A stretch of 64,000 nucleotides of DNA, from the NCBI RefSeq assembly GCF_030408035.1, contig NZ_JASDCF010000007.1, positions 1 through 64,000 on the forward strand, read 5' to 3'. A program made the position numbers and the translations under genes. Origin of the DNA: Psychrobacter sp. APC 3426 (GTDB lineage Bacteria; Pseudomonadota; Gammaproteobacteria; Pseudomonadales; Moraxellaceae). This document shows positions 48,876 through 57,944 of this stretch, one piece after another. The notes below the pieces were generated by a model, which made no database searches, was not told where the DNA came from, and saw only the letters and a list, made by a program, of their open reading frames with translations. Each line of letters begins with the position of its first letter. The stretch's first letter is position 1.

Positions 48876-50237
48876 TTATATATCAGCGTCTTGGGTATCT
48901 TCTGGTAAAAATAAACTTAACGAAATCGCAGTAATAGCGCCTATTGCGACAGGCGATATCAGCACGTTACGTATCAGTTCGGGCAATTGTGACAATACCT
49001 CAGGCACCATAGATACACCGATGCCCATCCCTACAGAGGTAGCAATAATCAACATATCACGGCGGTCAAGCTTGGCGCTAGCCAATACTTTGATACCAGC
49101 CACCGCTACTGTCCCGAACATCACCAACGTTGCACCGCCAAGTACCGGCTGAGGCATGGTTTGCAAGATAGCACCAAAAACAGGAAATAATCCGATGATA
49201 ATCATCAGAGCGGCAATGTAGATACCGACATGACGGCTGGCGACTCCAGTTAATGCAATGACGCCATTGTTTTGGCTAAAGGTAGTCGATGGCATACTAT
49301 TTAAGGTAGCAGCAATCATAGAATTGACCCCATCTGCCAATACACCGCCCTGGATTCGATTAAGGTAAATGGGACCTTTGACAGGCTCTTTAGAAACCAC
49401 AGCGTTGGCTGTGAGATCGCCTGTCGTCTCAAGGGCGCTGACACAATATAGAATGGCTATTGGAATGAAAGCGGCAATATCAAACTGAAAACCAAACCTA
49501 AATGGGATGGGAACAGTGATAAAACCGACATTGTTCAAGGAAGAAAAATCTAACCTACCCATAAAAAAGGCGGCTAACATTCCCAAGATTAAAGCAATAA
49601 CAATGGAGGAAAGTCTTAATAATGGATTTTTTGAGCGGTTAAATACAATCACTGACACCAGCACAACCATACCTAAGAATAAGTTCTGCAAACTGCCAAA
49701 GTCCTCTGCCCCAAAGCCACCTGCAATATCAGTCATGGCGACTTCAATCAGTGGAACACCGATGAGAATAATAATGGTACCGGTAACAACCGGGGTAAAT
49801 ATTCTTTTTAATTTGTGAATAAAGCGGCTAAGAACAACCTCAACAAAGGCAGCGCAAAAACTAACACCAAAAATAGTAGCCAAAATATCTTCCGGCGAAC
49901 CACCACGGCCCTTTACAATCAGTCCAGCAGCGATAATAGCGGTCAAAAAAGCAAAGCTAGTACCTTGCAAACTGAGCATGCCAGCGCCTATAGGACCTAT
50001 TTTTTTACATTGGATATAAGTGCCAATCCCAGAGGAGATGAGCGCGCAGCTAATTAGATAGGGAACGTAATCACCCAAACCCAAAGTTCCGGCGACAATT
50101 AAGGTGGGAGTGACAATAGCGACGATACTAGCCAGTAGATGTTGTAAAGCGGCGAAACTTGCTGGCCAAAAGCTGGGCTTGTCATTGAGCTGATACATCA
50201 ACTCAGCGTTTTTTTGAGACTCTAAAGATTCAGACAT
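48876..50237 (-). CDS. NCS2 xanthine/uric-acid permease (XanP/PbuX-like)
   Basis: This 453-residue inner-membrane protein of the nucleobase:cation symporter-2 family has about fourteen hydrophobic segments. Motifs include ALQHLLASIVAIVTPTLIV at the N terminus, GIGTYIQCKKIGPIGAGMLSLQGTSF split over two segments, and NSMPSTTFSQNNGVIALTGVASR, which supplies the substrate-site Asn and Gln. Together with the downstream xdhABC-guaD genes this points to xanthine, hypoxanthine or urate as the substrate. ATG 50237 has AAGG nine bases upstream; the ATG at 50246 overlaps that site. A complete IS1 lies ~225 bases upstream and may influence the promoter. Confidence 0.9.
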   Translation of the reverse strand: MSESLESQKNAELMYQLNDKPSFWPASFAALQHLLASIVAIVTPTLIVAGTLGLGDYVPYLISCALISSGIGTYIQCKKIGPIGAGMLSLQGTSFAFLTAIIAAGLIVKGRGGSPEDILATIFGVSFCAAFVEVVLSRFIHKLKRIFTPVVTGTIIILIGVPLIEVAMTDIAGGFGAEDFGSLQNLFLGMVVLVSVIVFNRSKNPLLRLSSIVIALILGMLAAFFMGRLDFSSLNNVGFITVPIPFRFGFQFDIAAFIPIAILYCVSALETTGDLTANAVVSKEPVKGPIYLNRIQGGVLADGVNSMIAATLNSMPSTTFSQNNGVIALTGVASRHVGIYIAALMIIIGLFPVFGAILQTMPQPVLGGATLVMFGTVAVAGIKVLASAKLDRRDMLIIATSVGMGIGVSMVPEVLSQLPELIRNVLISPVAIGAITAISLSLFLPEDTQDADI

Positions 50238-50463
50238 TTTAATCATCCTTGATTAATATGACCTTAAATCTATTAACAATCCTTGTTAATAGTTGTAGGC
50301 TGCTCTCGTTAAATTCCCCACCTTATTACTAGTCACAACATCAATTAAAAAGATGACTATTTGGTCAGGTTTTATTTATAGTATCACCACTATTGTTTGC
50401 CTACAAGCTAAAAAACCATGGATTTAAAAGGTTTTTAACGTCCAAGCAAAATAATAAATAATT

Positions 50464-51266
50464 GGTGGTGTATCAAAAAGTATGCTGGAGTAATAAAGGG
50501 AGGGTGACAGTCAAAGCAAGATGATATATTTGAGGTTATGAAGACACAAATACAGATCAGTTGCCCCGACTGTCACAGTCCCAGTTTAAAGAAAAATGGC
50601 ATAAAAAGCTATGGCAAGCAGCACTACCAATGCAAGGACTGCAAACGACAATTTATTGGTGACCATGCCTTAACGTATCATGGCTGTCACTCTAGAATAG
50701 AAGACATCATACGGCTAATGACGGTTAGAGGTTGCGGCGTTAGAGACATAGCCGTTATAGCCAAGGTTAGCATTGGTAAAGTGCTTAGCACCATAGGCTC
50801 ATCCATTTACAAGATTGTACCTAAGAAGCGCTACTATGAACGCTTAGAGGTTGATGAGTTCTGGACTTACGTATATCGCAAGAAACGTAAAGTGTGGCTC
50901 ATCTACGCTTATGACCGTGCTACTAATGAGATTGTCGCTTATGTCTGGGGCAAACGTGACCTAAAAACGGCTAAGAAGTTAAGAGCACGTTTAAAGCAGC
51001 TTACAGTCAGCTATGGCTCTATCAGTATGGACAACTGGGACAGTTTTATAACCGCCTTTAGAAGTGATAACAAACGAATTGGCAAACAGCATACGGTAGG
51101 TATAGAAGGTAATAACTGCCGTCTTAGACACCGATTGCGTCGGGCGGTTAGAAAGACTTGTTGCTTCTCAAAAAAGCTTGATAATCACTTTAAAGTATTC
51201 GATCTGGTGTTCTTTTATGTCAATTATGGTTACGTCTGATGCCAGCATACTTTTTAGAACACCACC
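50464..51266 (+). mobile_element. Complete IS1-family element
   Basis: This is an 803-bp element with imperfect terminal inverted repeats of about 25 bases: left GGTGGTGTATCAAAAAGTAT, right complement GGTGGTGTTCTAAAAAGTAT. It is flanked by an exact 8-bp target duplication AAATAATT (50456-50463 and 51267-51274). It carries one uninterrupted transposase gene. It landed between the putA terminator and the promoter region of the purine operon and breaks no gene. Confidence 0.96.
50538..51239 (+). CDS. IS1-family transposase, single ORF
   Basis: This 233-residue DDE transposase combines what are two frames (insA and insB') in classical IS1. The N-terminal zinc finger uses Cys9, Cys12, Cys32 and Cys35. 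A helix-turn-helix follows (GVRDIAVIAKVSIGKVL, residues 67-83). Catalytic residues are Asp106 (LEVDEFWTYV), Asp165 (ISMDNWDSF) and Glu190 (VGIEGNNCRLRHRLRRAVRK). The C-terminal FSKK region matches InsB. No frameshift window is needed, placing it in the single-frame IS1 subgroup. The gene appears intact and the element is potentially active. Confidence 0.96.
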   Translation: MKTQIQISCPDCHSPSLKKNGIKSYGKQHYQCKDCKRQFIGDHALTYHGCHSRIEDIIRLMTVRGCGVRDIAVIAKVSIGKVLSTIGSSIYKIVPKKRYYERLEVDEFWTYVYRKKRKVWLIYAYDRATNEIVAYVWGKRDLKTAKKLRARLKQLTVSYGSISMDNWDSFITAFRSDNKRIGKQHTVGIEGNNCRLRHRLRRAVRKTCCFSKKLDNHFKVFDLVFFYVNYGYV

Positions 51267-51286
51267 AAATAATTTAAGAAGACTAT

Positions 51287-51341
51287 AAAAAAACGGTCAG
51301 TAATCATTTACCAAAGCGCTTGGAAAACAATTACTGACCGT
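51287..51341 (-). terminator. Terminator of the putA operon (leftward)
   Basis: ACGGTCAGTAAT (51293-51304) pairs perfectly with ATTACTGACCGT (51330-51341). On the minus strand it runs into seven T residues. It lies about 60 bases past the stop of the second putA cistron. Confidence 0.92.
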
Positions 51342-51398
51342 CATGTGTGAGATTCTATTTTTATCTACTAAAACCTCTAAACTTTTATCTATAAAACT

Positions 51399-52091
51399 TT
51401 ACTCTGTGCCAAGTTCTAGTAAGCTGGCATTACCACCAATCGCTGTGGTATTGATTGTCTTGACACGCTCAGTGACAAAGCGATAGAGATAATCAGGCGT
51501 TAACATCTCTGACAAGCCCTCCATATCAGTGACGCTAATGACTTGCGTCAAGATACCGTCAGTATTTGCAAGTTCTTGACTGATGGCTTGTACTTCGCTG
51601 TTATTTCCTGAGACAGCCACTTGAGCCAGACGATCTATATATAGCAGAGTGACGGTTTGTGAGTCATTAGCAACGCTCAATACATCGTCACTGATACCAG
51701 TGTCATACAGTATCTTTGCTGCTTCATCACACATCTCAGCCTGACTAGGACAATGAAGTATCACCTCGTTACCAGTAAGCAATGCTGCAATGAGCTGCCC
51801 AAGTACTGCCATTGCACGCGCAGACTCTCCACCGATAACCATCGTCTTACCACGAGCAGTGACGTATAAATCATTTGACTCGCCCGTAGCACCAGTCATA
51901 CGGTGCATCTCATCCAAACTAGGTGCCGCGCTCAATAGATGATGAAACAAGCGCTTTGCCTTATTGGCATCTCCTGTTAACAACGCCAGTTTTGGAATGG
52001 CTGCTTGCAGATACGTTGCGCGATTCACTGCACCAAGTAATCGCCAAGATTCACAAACCTGAGCATGATTTTTTTTGAATTCAGTCGCCAT
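51399..52091 (-). CDS. Separate PutA C-terminal (ALDH-superfamily-like) domain protein
   Basis: This 230-residue protein resembles the C-terminal domain of long (type B) PutA proteins, not any free-standing enzyme I know. The ending FVTERVKTINTTAIGGNASLLELG closely follows the E. coli PutA C terminus (ERSLSVNTAAAGGNASLM from memory). AKRLFHHLLSAAPSLDE and LIAALLTGNEVILHCPSQ resemble an aldehyde-dehydrogenase Rossmann part without a catalytic Cys. It starts 11 bases after the putA stop, with AAGGAG seven bases before its ATG, so it is translated as its own cistron. In full-length PutA this domain covers the substrate tunnel; here it probably binds the larger protein in trans. Confidence 0.75.
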   Translation of the reverse strand: MATEFKKNHAQVCESWRLLGAVNRATYLQAAIPKLALLTGDANKAKRLFHHLLSAAPSLDEMHRMTGATGESNDLYVTARGKTMVIGGESARAMAVLGQLIAALLTGNEVILHCPSQAEMCDEAAKILYDTGISDDVLSVANDSQTVTLLYIDRLAQVAVSGNNSEVQAISQELANTDGILTQVISVTDMEGLSEMLTPDYLYRFVTERVKTINTTAIGGNASLLELGTE

Positions 52092-52102
52092 GTTGCTACT
52101 CC

Positions 52103-55100
52103 TTATGCGATTTCTGTTTGAGTGTGTGATGCAGTTGCATTGCTAGTATTTGTCTGAGTAGCATCAACTGACTCAGAGCTTAACTGCATCAGACGCGCGA
52201 CATAGTGCGGACCACCTGCTTTTGGACCCGTACCAGACAGACCACAACCGCCAAATGGCTGAACGTTTACGACGGCACCAATTTGGTTTCGGTTGATGTA
52301 AGTGTTACCAACGAACGCACGACGTTCAATATGCTCAACGATGTTCTCAATACGGCTATGAATACCTAGCGTCAAACCAAAACCCGTACCGTTAATAGCA
52401 TCAATCAGCTTATTTAAGTCACGAGCTTGATAGCGTAATACATGCAAAATTGGACCGAAATGCTCACCGCCTATCACATCGATGCTCTTGACTTCGATGG
52501 CGGTTGGTAGGACGAAGGTGGAATTATCTTGACTGACCACTGAGCTTGCGCTCATCGGTGTCTGGGCCAAAATAGTCGCTGTAGGCTCCGCACTCATACG
52601 CTCGATGTGCGCCTCAAGACCTTTTTTGGCGTCCGCATCAATTACTGGGCCCACATCTGTGGCAGCATATAACGGATTGCCAACAGAGAGCTCAGCCATA
52701 TTACCTTGCAGTAACTCAATTAACTCATCAGCCACTTCTTCTTGGACACATAATATGCGACATGCCGAACAACGCTGACCTGCTGAGCCAAAGGCTGACA
52801 ATACGGCATCCTTAACCACTTGCTCAGGTAGTGCGGTTGAGTCCACGATCATCGCGTTCTGACCACCCGTTTCAGCGATAAGTACAGGCAGCTCACCGCT
52901 GGCTTGCGTATGATCATTTAAGCTTTGGTTGATACGCTGCGCCGTTTGGGTTGACCCTGTGAATATCACGCCCGCGATATTATCAGCGGCTGTCAAGGCA
53001 CCGCCTACATCGCCTGCACCCGTGACTAACTGCAATGCTTCTGCTGGCACACCTGCTTGGTACATCAATTGCGCACCAAAATGAGCAATTAAGCTGGTCT
53101 GCTCGGCCGGTTTAGCGACAACAGTATTGCCCGCTGCTAGTGCAGCCACAATTTGACCGGTATAGATTGCCAATGGAAAGTTCCAAGGGCTGATACAAAC
53201 AAAGGTACCACGCGCTTTGTAAACCTGACGAGATTGCTTACCTGATAAATCAGTAAATTCGTGCACCACCTCGTCCAAACGCTCTGCTTCATCCGCATAG
53301 AAACGACAGAAATCGACGGCTTCTTTGATTTCATCGATACCGTCTTGCATCGTCTTGCCAGCTTCAACTTGGCATAACGCCATTAGCTCTGCGTAGTTCT
53401 CTTCATACAGGTCCGCTGTTTTGCGTAGGATAGCAGCACGTTTAGCCGCTGGTACTGCTTGCCACGCGCCTTGACCTGACACTGCTACATCTATTGCTTG
53501 AAGTGCGAGTTCAGCATTGGCATATTTCACGTCACCAGCGATAACGTCATGATTCCAAGGAGCACGTACTTTTTGAGACTCAAGCTCATGAATTTTACCG
53601 TCGGCTTCGTATTCATCAATCGCTTTGCCATTGATAATAGAAGTCGCTGACCACGTTTTATGTAAATGGCTATCGATGGCATCTTTAAACGGCAGCCATT
53701 GCGACTCTACAAAGATGTTTGGCCCAAAGCTAGCACGGCGGTCACCATAAATGTCTAATGGCAACGGAATATCAGGATTGTGCAGATTGCCATTGGCAAG
53801 CAATTTGTCGTACGGATGTACGGTCAGCTTATCAATGGGATAAGACTTGTCTAATAACTGATGGACAAACGAGCTATTGGCACCATTTTCGAGCAGACGA
53901 CGTACCAAGTACGGTAGCAAGTCTTTATGAGCACCCACTGGCGCATAGATACGCACTGGAATTTTATAAGCTTGCAAGATATGGTCATAAAGGGCATCGC
54001 CCATACCATGCAAACGTTGGAACTCAAAGTCTCTATGCGCACTCATGGTCATAATAGACGCGAGTGTGTGCGCATTATGCGTCGCAAACTGCGGCCAAAT
54101 TAGTCCACGCAGATGGTCTGACAATAAGAAGCGCGCACAGGCAAGGTAGGCTGTGTCCGTACCTTCTTTACGTGTCCAAACAGGATAGCCTGACAGACCT
54201 TTTTGTTGAGCCAGTTTGATCTCAGTATCCCAATAAGCGCCTTTTACCAAACGTACTGGAATACGATCGCCAACTTCAGTCGCCAGTCGTGCCAACCACG
54301 CTAAAATCGCAATCGCACGTTTTGAGTAGCCTTGAACGACCAGCCCTAGGCCATCCCAATCTGCTGTCAAATTATCACGATACAAAGACTCAAATAGCTT
54401 CAGAGAAATCTCAAGACGATCTGCTTCTTCGGCATCGATACTGATATCGACATTGACTTCACGTGCCGCTTCAATCAGCAATAAGCAACGCTGACGTAAT
54501 AAACCCATCACTTGCGCTTCTTGCGTTGCCTCATAGCGTGGGTGCAATGCTGATAACTTGATAGAAACAGAAGGCTTTGGCATACCCTCTTTCACTTTAA
54601 TACTGGCCGTGGCTTTAATGGCATGCAAGTAATCATTAAAGTATTTTTCGGCATCTTTATGAGTGATGGCAGCTTCACCCAACATATCAAATGAATAGGT
54701 ATAGCCTTTATTGCGATATGGTTGGCTGTTTTTATTAGCGTCTTCGATGGTTTCGCCCAATACAAACTGATGACCCATGATACGCATGGCTTTTTGCATC
54801 GCACCACGAATGACAGGTTCGCCCATCTTCTTAGTCATGCGATCCAAAAACCCTGAGGCTGTGGTACTACTATCAATACTGACCACACGGCCCGTCATCA
54901 TCATGCCCCAAGTAGAGGCATTGACCATAAAACCATTATCGTTCTTAATATGTTTTTTCCAGTCAGCCACACTCATCTTGTCATGAATCAAAGCATCAGC
55001 AGTATAATTGTCTGGAACACGAATCAAGGCTTCTGCCAAGCTCATCAGCAAAATACCTTCTTGGGTATCAAGGCTGTACTCAAGCAATAACGAGTCAACC

Positions 55101-55357
55101 ATTTTGACCGCTTTGCCATCGTTACGGACATGCTCAACCAGCTGGCGAGTTTGCTCAGCAGCAGCGTCACGTTCTTCAGAACTTGGCTTAGCAAGTGGCA
55201 ATAACTCTGACAACCAGCGATCTTCATCAACGCTATACAACGGCGAAACACGCGAAAGCAGCACATCTGATGACTGCGCTATATAATCCGGCGACAGCAA
55301 ATCGACAGGATTGAATAAAATCGGTTCTTGCGGGGTAAACTGGTCTACTGGGTTCAT
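52103..55357 (-). CDS. putA: Bifunctional proline dehydrogenase / P5C dehydrogenase (PutA core)
   Basis: PutA oxidises proline to glutamate with FAD and NAD+, channelling the pyrroline-5-carboxylate between sites. In this 1084-residue protein the FAD barrel has RLVKGAYWDTEIKLAQQKGL and RRLLENGANSSFV. The aldehyde dehydrogenase part has CISPWNFPLAIYTGQI, AETGGQNAMIVD and the catalytic Cys near residue 863 in FGSAGQRCSACR. The N-terminal ribbon-helix-helix of trifunctional PutA is absent, so it should not repress its own gene. The C-terminal domain of E. coli-type PutA (1320 residues) is missing and encoded by the next cistron. The tail is Thr/Asn/Ser-rich. GGAG five bases before ATG supports the start. 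Confidence 0.95.
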   Translation of the reverse strand: MNPVDQFTPQEPILFNPVDLLSPDYIAQSSDVLLSRVSPLYSVDEDRWLSELLPLAKPSSEERDAAAEQTRQLVEHVRNDGKAVKMVDSLLLEYSLDTQEGILLMSLAEALIRVPDNYTADALIHDKMSVADWKKHIKNDNGFMVNASTWGMMMTGRVVSIDSSTTASGFLDRMTKKMGEPVIRGAMQKAMRIMGHQFVLGETIEDANKNSQPYRNKGYTYSFDMLGEAAITHKDAEKYFNDYLHAIKATASIKVKEGMPKPSVSIKLSALHPRYEATQEAQVMGLLRQRCLLLIEAAREVNVDISIDAEEADRLEISLKLFESLYRDNLTADWDGLGLVVQGYSKRAIAILAWLARLATEVGDRIPVRLVKGAYWDTEIKLAQQKGLSGYPVWTRKEGTDTAYLACARFLLSDHLRGLIWPQFATHNAHTLASIMTMSAHRDFEFQRLHGMGDALYDHILQAYKIPVRIYAPVGAHKDLLPYLVRRLLENGANSSFVHQLLDKSYPIDKLTVHPYDKLLANGNLHNPDIPLPLDIYGDRRASFGPNIFVESQWLPFKDAIDSHLHKTWSATSIINGKAIDEYEADGKIHELESQKVRAPWNHDVIAGDVKYANAELALQAIDVAVSGQGAWQAVPAAKRAAILRKTADLYEENYAELMALCQVEAGKTMQDGIDEIKEAVDFCRFYADEAERLDEVVHEFTDLSGKQSRQVYKARGTFVCISPWNFPLAIYTGQIVAALAAGNTVVAKPAEQTSLIAHFGAQLMYQAGVPAEALQLVTGAGDVGGALTAADNIAGVIFTGSTQTAQRINQSLNDHTQASGELPVLIAETGGQNAMIVDSTALPEQVVKDAVLSAFGSAGQRCSACRILCVQEEVADELIELLQGNMAELSVGNPLYAATDVGPVIDADAKKGLEAHIERMSAEPTATILAQTPMSASSVVSQDNSTFVLPTAIEVKSIDVIGGEHFGPILHVLRYQARDLNKLIDAINGTGFGLTLGIHSRIENIVEHIERRAFVGNTYINRNQIGAVVNVQPFGGCGLSGTGPKAGGPHYVARLMQLSSESVDATQTNTSNATASHTQTEIA

Positions 55358-56018
55358 AACAACTCCATAACTATCGTTTAAAAACCATAATAAATGGTGC
55401 TTTAGGAAGTCTGATCGTCCTGTCTAACTGCCTATGACTGCTATTAAATCAAACAGCGCTCATCAACGGATATTTACAGCAATAATCAAAAGACCAAATG
55501 GCGCCATCACAAAACGAGAAAATCCAGCATAGGCTGGAAGCGGTTAAGTAGGTCGTTCTAATGTTAAACGGGCTACGTTAACAATACAAAGGCAACAACG
55601 GAAAGTTAAGCGGCATTAGTGCCTTCTTCTTGTTAGTAGTGAAAGGAGTGGGATGATTAGATTTTGCGGCGGCAATTAAAATTAAGCTCATTGAAATACC
55701 ATTATTAAAGCTATAAGAACTCGCTCTAATCACTGAAAATCTGTCATCTAAAATGACGCTAATTCACTGTAAGAAAAACCTCTACGGCGTTGATTGAGGT
55801 GATGCGCTTAACATGGCAATAGTATCATGAAAAAAACTTTCAAACTAACGATATACTCTATTTTAACAAATCAATATATTAATAAAAAACAATTAGTTAT
55901 AAGCATCTCATTAACGATGACGCCCTAGTTATAACTAGCTGTTTACTATTGGCTATTAATTGTTTTTTAAATCAAATACTTGGCATATATACGGCTGATT
56001 TAATTGCTATTAAAGCTC
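55358..56018. other. Long intergenic region upstream of putA
   Basis: About 660 bases contain no gene I can support. A short hairpin CCAGC-ATAG-GCTGG lies near 55525. A plus-strand AAGGAG precedes an eight-codon frame (MIRFCGGN, ATG near 55652), probably chance. The region must hold the putA promoter on the minus strand and could include binding sites for a proline-responsive regulator. Confidence 0.4.
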
Positions 56019-56062
56019 AAAAAGAACCTCTTTATCTAGTAGATAGACAAAGAGGTTCTTTT
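56019..56062 (-). terminator. Terminator of the AzgA-type permease gene
   Basis: AAAAGAACCTCTTT pairs with AAAGAGGTTCTTTT around a ~15-base loop, with T-rich ends on both strands. It lies 22 bases past the permease stop on the minus strand. Confidence 0.9.
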
Positions 56063-56084
56063 GGTGAAGACAATATCTAATATT

Positions 56085-57380
56085 TTATAAGAAGACAATC
56101 TTAATCAATAAGATGGCTGTTAAAAGCCAAACGGCAATACTAATATCAGCAAACTTACCAGTTAGCGCTTTAATCGCGGTAAAGGTAATAAAGCCAAGCG
56201 CAATACCATCAGCGATTGAGTATGTCAGCGGTGTGAATAACAATACAACCACCACTGGTGCCGATTCTGTCAGATCGCTCCAGTGAATATCTTTGAGCGT
56301 GCCCATCATGAGTACAGCCACATAGAATATAGCGCCAGCGGTTGCATAAGCAGGAATCATACCTGCTAAAGGAGAAAAGAAAACACTCAATAAAAACATC
56401 ACACCAACAGTCACTGCCATCAAACCCGTACGCCCGCCTGAGGCGATACCTGAGATACTCTCAATATAACTGGTCGTCGATGACGTACCCAACATAGCAC
56501 CCGCTACTGTGGCCGTGGAATCTGCTAATAATGCCTTTCCCATATTGGGGATATTACCGTCTTTATCAGTCAATTTAGCCTGGCTTGTTGTTGCAATCAA
56601 AGTACCTGCAGTATCAAACAAATCAACGAATAAGAAAGCAAATATCACACTTATCATGGCCACATCAAACGCACCAGCAATATCCAGCTGCATCAGCGTA
56701 GGTGCAATCGAGGGCGGCGTTGACATAATACCGGTAAACTCTGTGTAGCCTGCTAATAAACTAATAAGTGCAACAAGCAAAATCCCGATGGTTACTGAAC
56801 CTGGTACTCTTTTATAAGACAAGGCAACAATAACAATAAAACCTATCGCAGCCATCATAGGACCAAATGATGTCATATCACCAAGACCAACCAATGTCGC
56901 ATCATGATTGACGATGATTCCTGCACTTTGTAAGGCAATAAATGCTAAGAATGCGCCAATACCAGCAACTACCCCATTTTTAAGAGATACGGGAATAGCA
57001 TTGATAATGGCTTCACGTATTTTAAACAAACTTAATAATACAAAGATACAACCAGACAAAAACACTGCCCCTAGGGCTGTTTGCCAGGCATATCCCATGC
57101 CAAGCACCACACCATAAGTGAAAAAGGCATTTAAACCCATACCAGGTGCAAGTGCTACTGGCAAGCGAGCATAAATCCCCATGATAAAACAGCCTACCGC
57201 AGCAGCGATACAGGTGGCGACAAATACCGCACCTTTATCCATTCCAGCATCAGCAAGTACGTTAGGGTTGACAAAAATAATGTAAGCCATCGTTAAAAAC
57301 GTGGTTACACCAGCTAAAATCTCTGTTTTGATCGTAGTGTTTTCACCATCGATTCCAAAATAGCGTTCAATTGCGTTCAT
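56085..57380 (-). CDS. AzgA-type purine (adenine/guanine/hypoxanthine) permease
   Basis: This 431-residue inner-membrane protein has about thirteen hydrophobic segments. It starts MNAIERYFGIDGENTTIKTE and has GVTTFLTMAYIIFVNPNVLA, APGMGLNAFFTYGVV, FVDLFDTAGTLIATTSQA and GTSSTTSYIESISGIASGGRTG. All are hallmarks of the AzgA-like group that includes E. coli GhxP/GhxQ and AdeP. The exact purine is not deducible. GGAAG lies eight bases before ATG 57380. The xdh/guaD operon on the other side of putA would use the imported base. Direct repeats lie 75-175 bases upstream of its start. Confidence 0.92.
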   Translation of the reverse strand: MNAIERYFGIDGENTTIKTEILAGVTTFLTMAYIIFVNPNVLADAGMDKGAVFVATCIAAAVGCFIMGIYARLPVALAPGMGLNAFFTYGVVLGMGYAWQTALGAVFLSGCIFVLLSLFKIREAIINAIPVSLKNGVVAGIGAFLAFIALQSAGIIVNHDATLVGLGDMTSFGPMMAAIGFIVIVALSYKRVPGSVTIGILLVALISLLAGYTEFTGIMSTPPSIAPTLMQLDIAGAFDVAMISVIFAFLFVDLFDTAGTLIATTSQAKLTDKDGNIPNMGKALLADSTATVAGAMLGTSSTTSYIESISGIASGGRTGLMAVTVGVMFLLSVFFSPLAGMIPAYATAGAIFYVAVLMMGTLKDIHWSDLTESAPVVVVLLFTPLTYSIADGIALGFITFTAIKALTGKFADISIAVWLLTAILLIKIVFL

Positions 57381-57453
57381 AAGAGTCGCTTCCAAATAGC
57401 AGTACGTTAATTATCATTATCCACCTGCGTTGATAAGTGCCATTTTTTAAATA

Positions 57454-57555
57454 GCGACCATCAATGCGGCTTTTAAATCAAACATATAAAAATACATCCA
57501 AATTGCGACCATTAATGACGCTTCCGAATTGCGACTATAAATGATGCTTAAAGAT
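57454..57555. repeat. Three imperfect 25-bp direct repeats upstream of the purine permease
   Basis: Copies begin at 57454, 57505 and 57531 and share the pattern GCGACYAT-N-AATG-NN-GCTT. Spacings are 51 and 26 bases, so copy one is almost two periods from copy two. They lie upstream of the permease gene, where operators would be. I see no other gene in the 57381-57944 gap. Confidence 0.6.
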
Positions 57556-57655
57556 TGGGATTGGAGATGATGTTTTTAATCCTTTAGCCACATATAACTT
57601 TGGCAAATGCGGAGCCACCATGAAAAGCGATAGCAACAAACAATTACATTCTAGT

Positions 57656-57674
57656 GAAATTGTCTTACAATTTC
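57656..57674. promoter_or_regulatory. Perfect palindrome in the tolQ / permease intergenic region
   Basis: GAAATTGT-CTT-ACAATTTC is an eight-base perfect inverted repeat with a three-base centre. It shares the 10-mer GAAATTGTCT with the palindrome at 9672-9690. It lies 270 bases upstream of tolQ and 275 bases from the permease start. No T-run follows. Confidence 0.4.
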
Positions 57675-57944
57675 AATTAATGTCATCGTTTTTTAGATTA
57701 AAGGATACAAATTAGTTGACTAAATGGACAGCTTTATGAGCGCATTCATTATTACGGTTCTTTGACCACGATTAAATTGAGCACTTAACACTTTAATAAA
57801 TGACCTTTTTATCATTTAGCAGTACACTAGGCGGTTGATAGCAGTTTGCTAAATTATTGTAATATCATATTAGTTCATAAAGGTCTTATCTGGTTTGTGT
57901 GTCATGCCCTACCAGCTATTATTAATCACTCATGAGTCAAATAC

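Noticed and set aside
55652-55678. Eight-codon frame MIRFCGGN after a perfect AAGGAG, as a leader peptide
   Set aside because: It is on the strand opposite putA, encodes no run of a regulatory amino acid and has no attenuator after it; chance is more likely.
57454-57555. Repeats that might be a short CRISPR array
   Set aside because: There are only three imperfect copies with uneven spacing, no conserved palindromic repeat and no cas genes.
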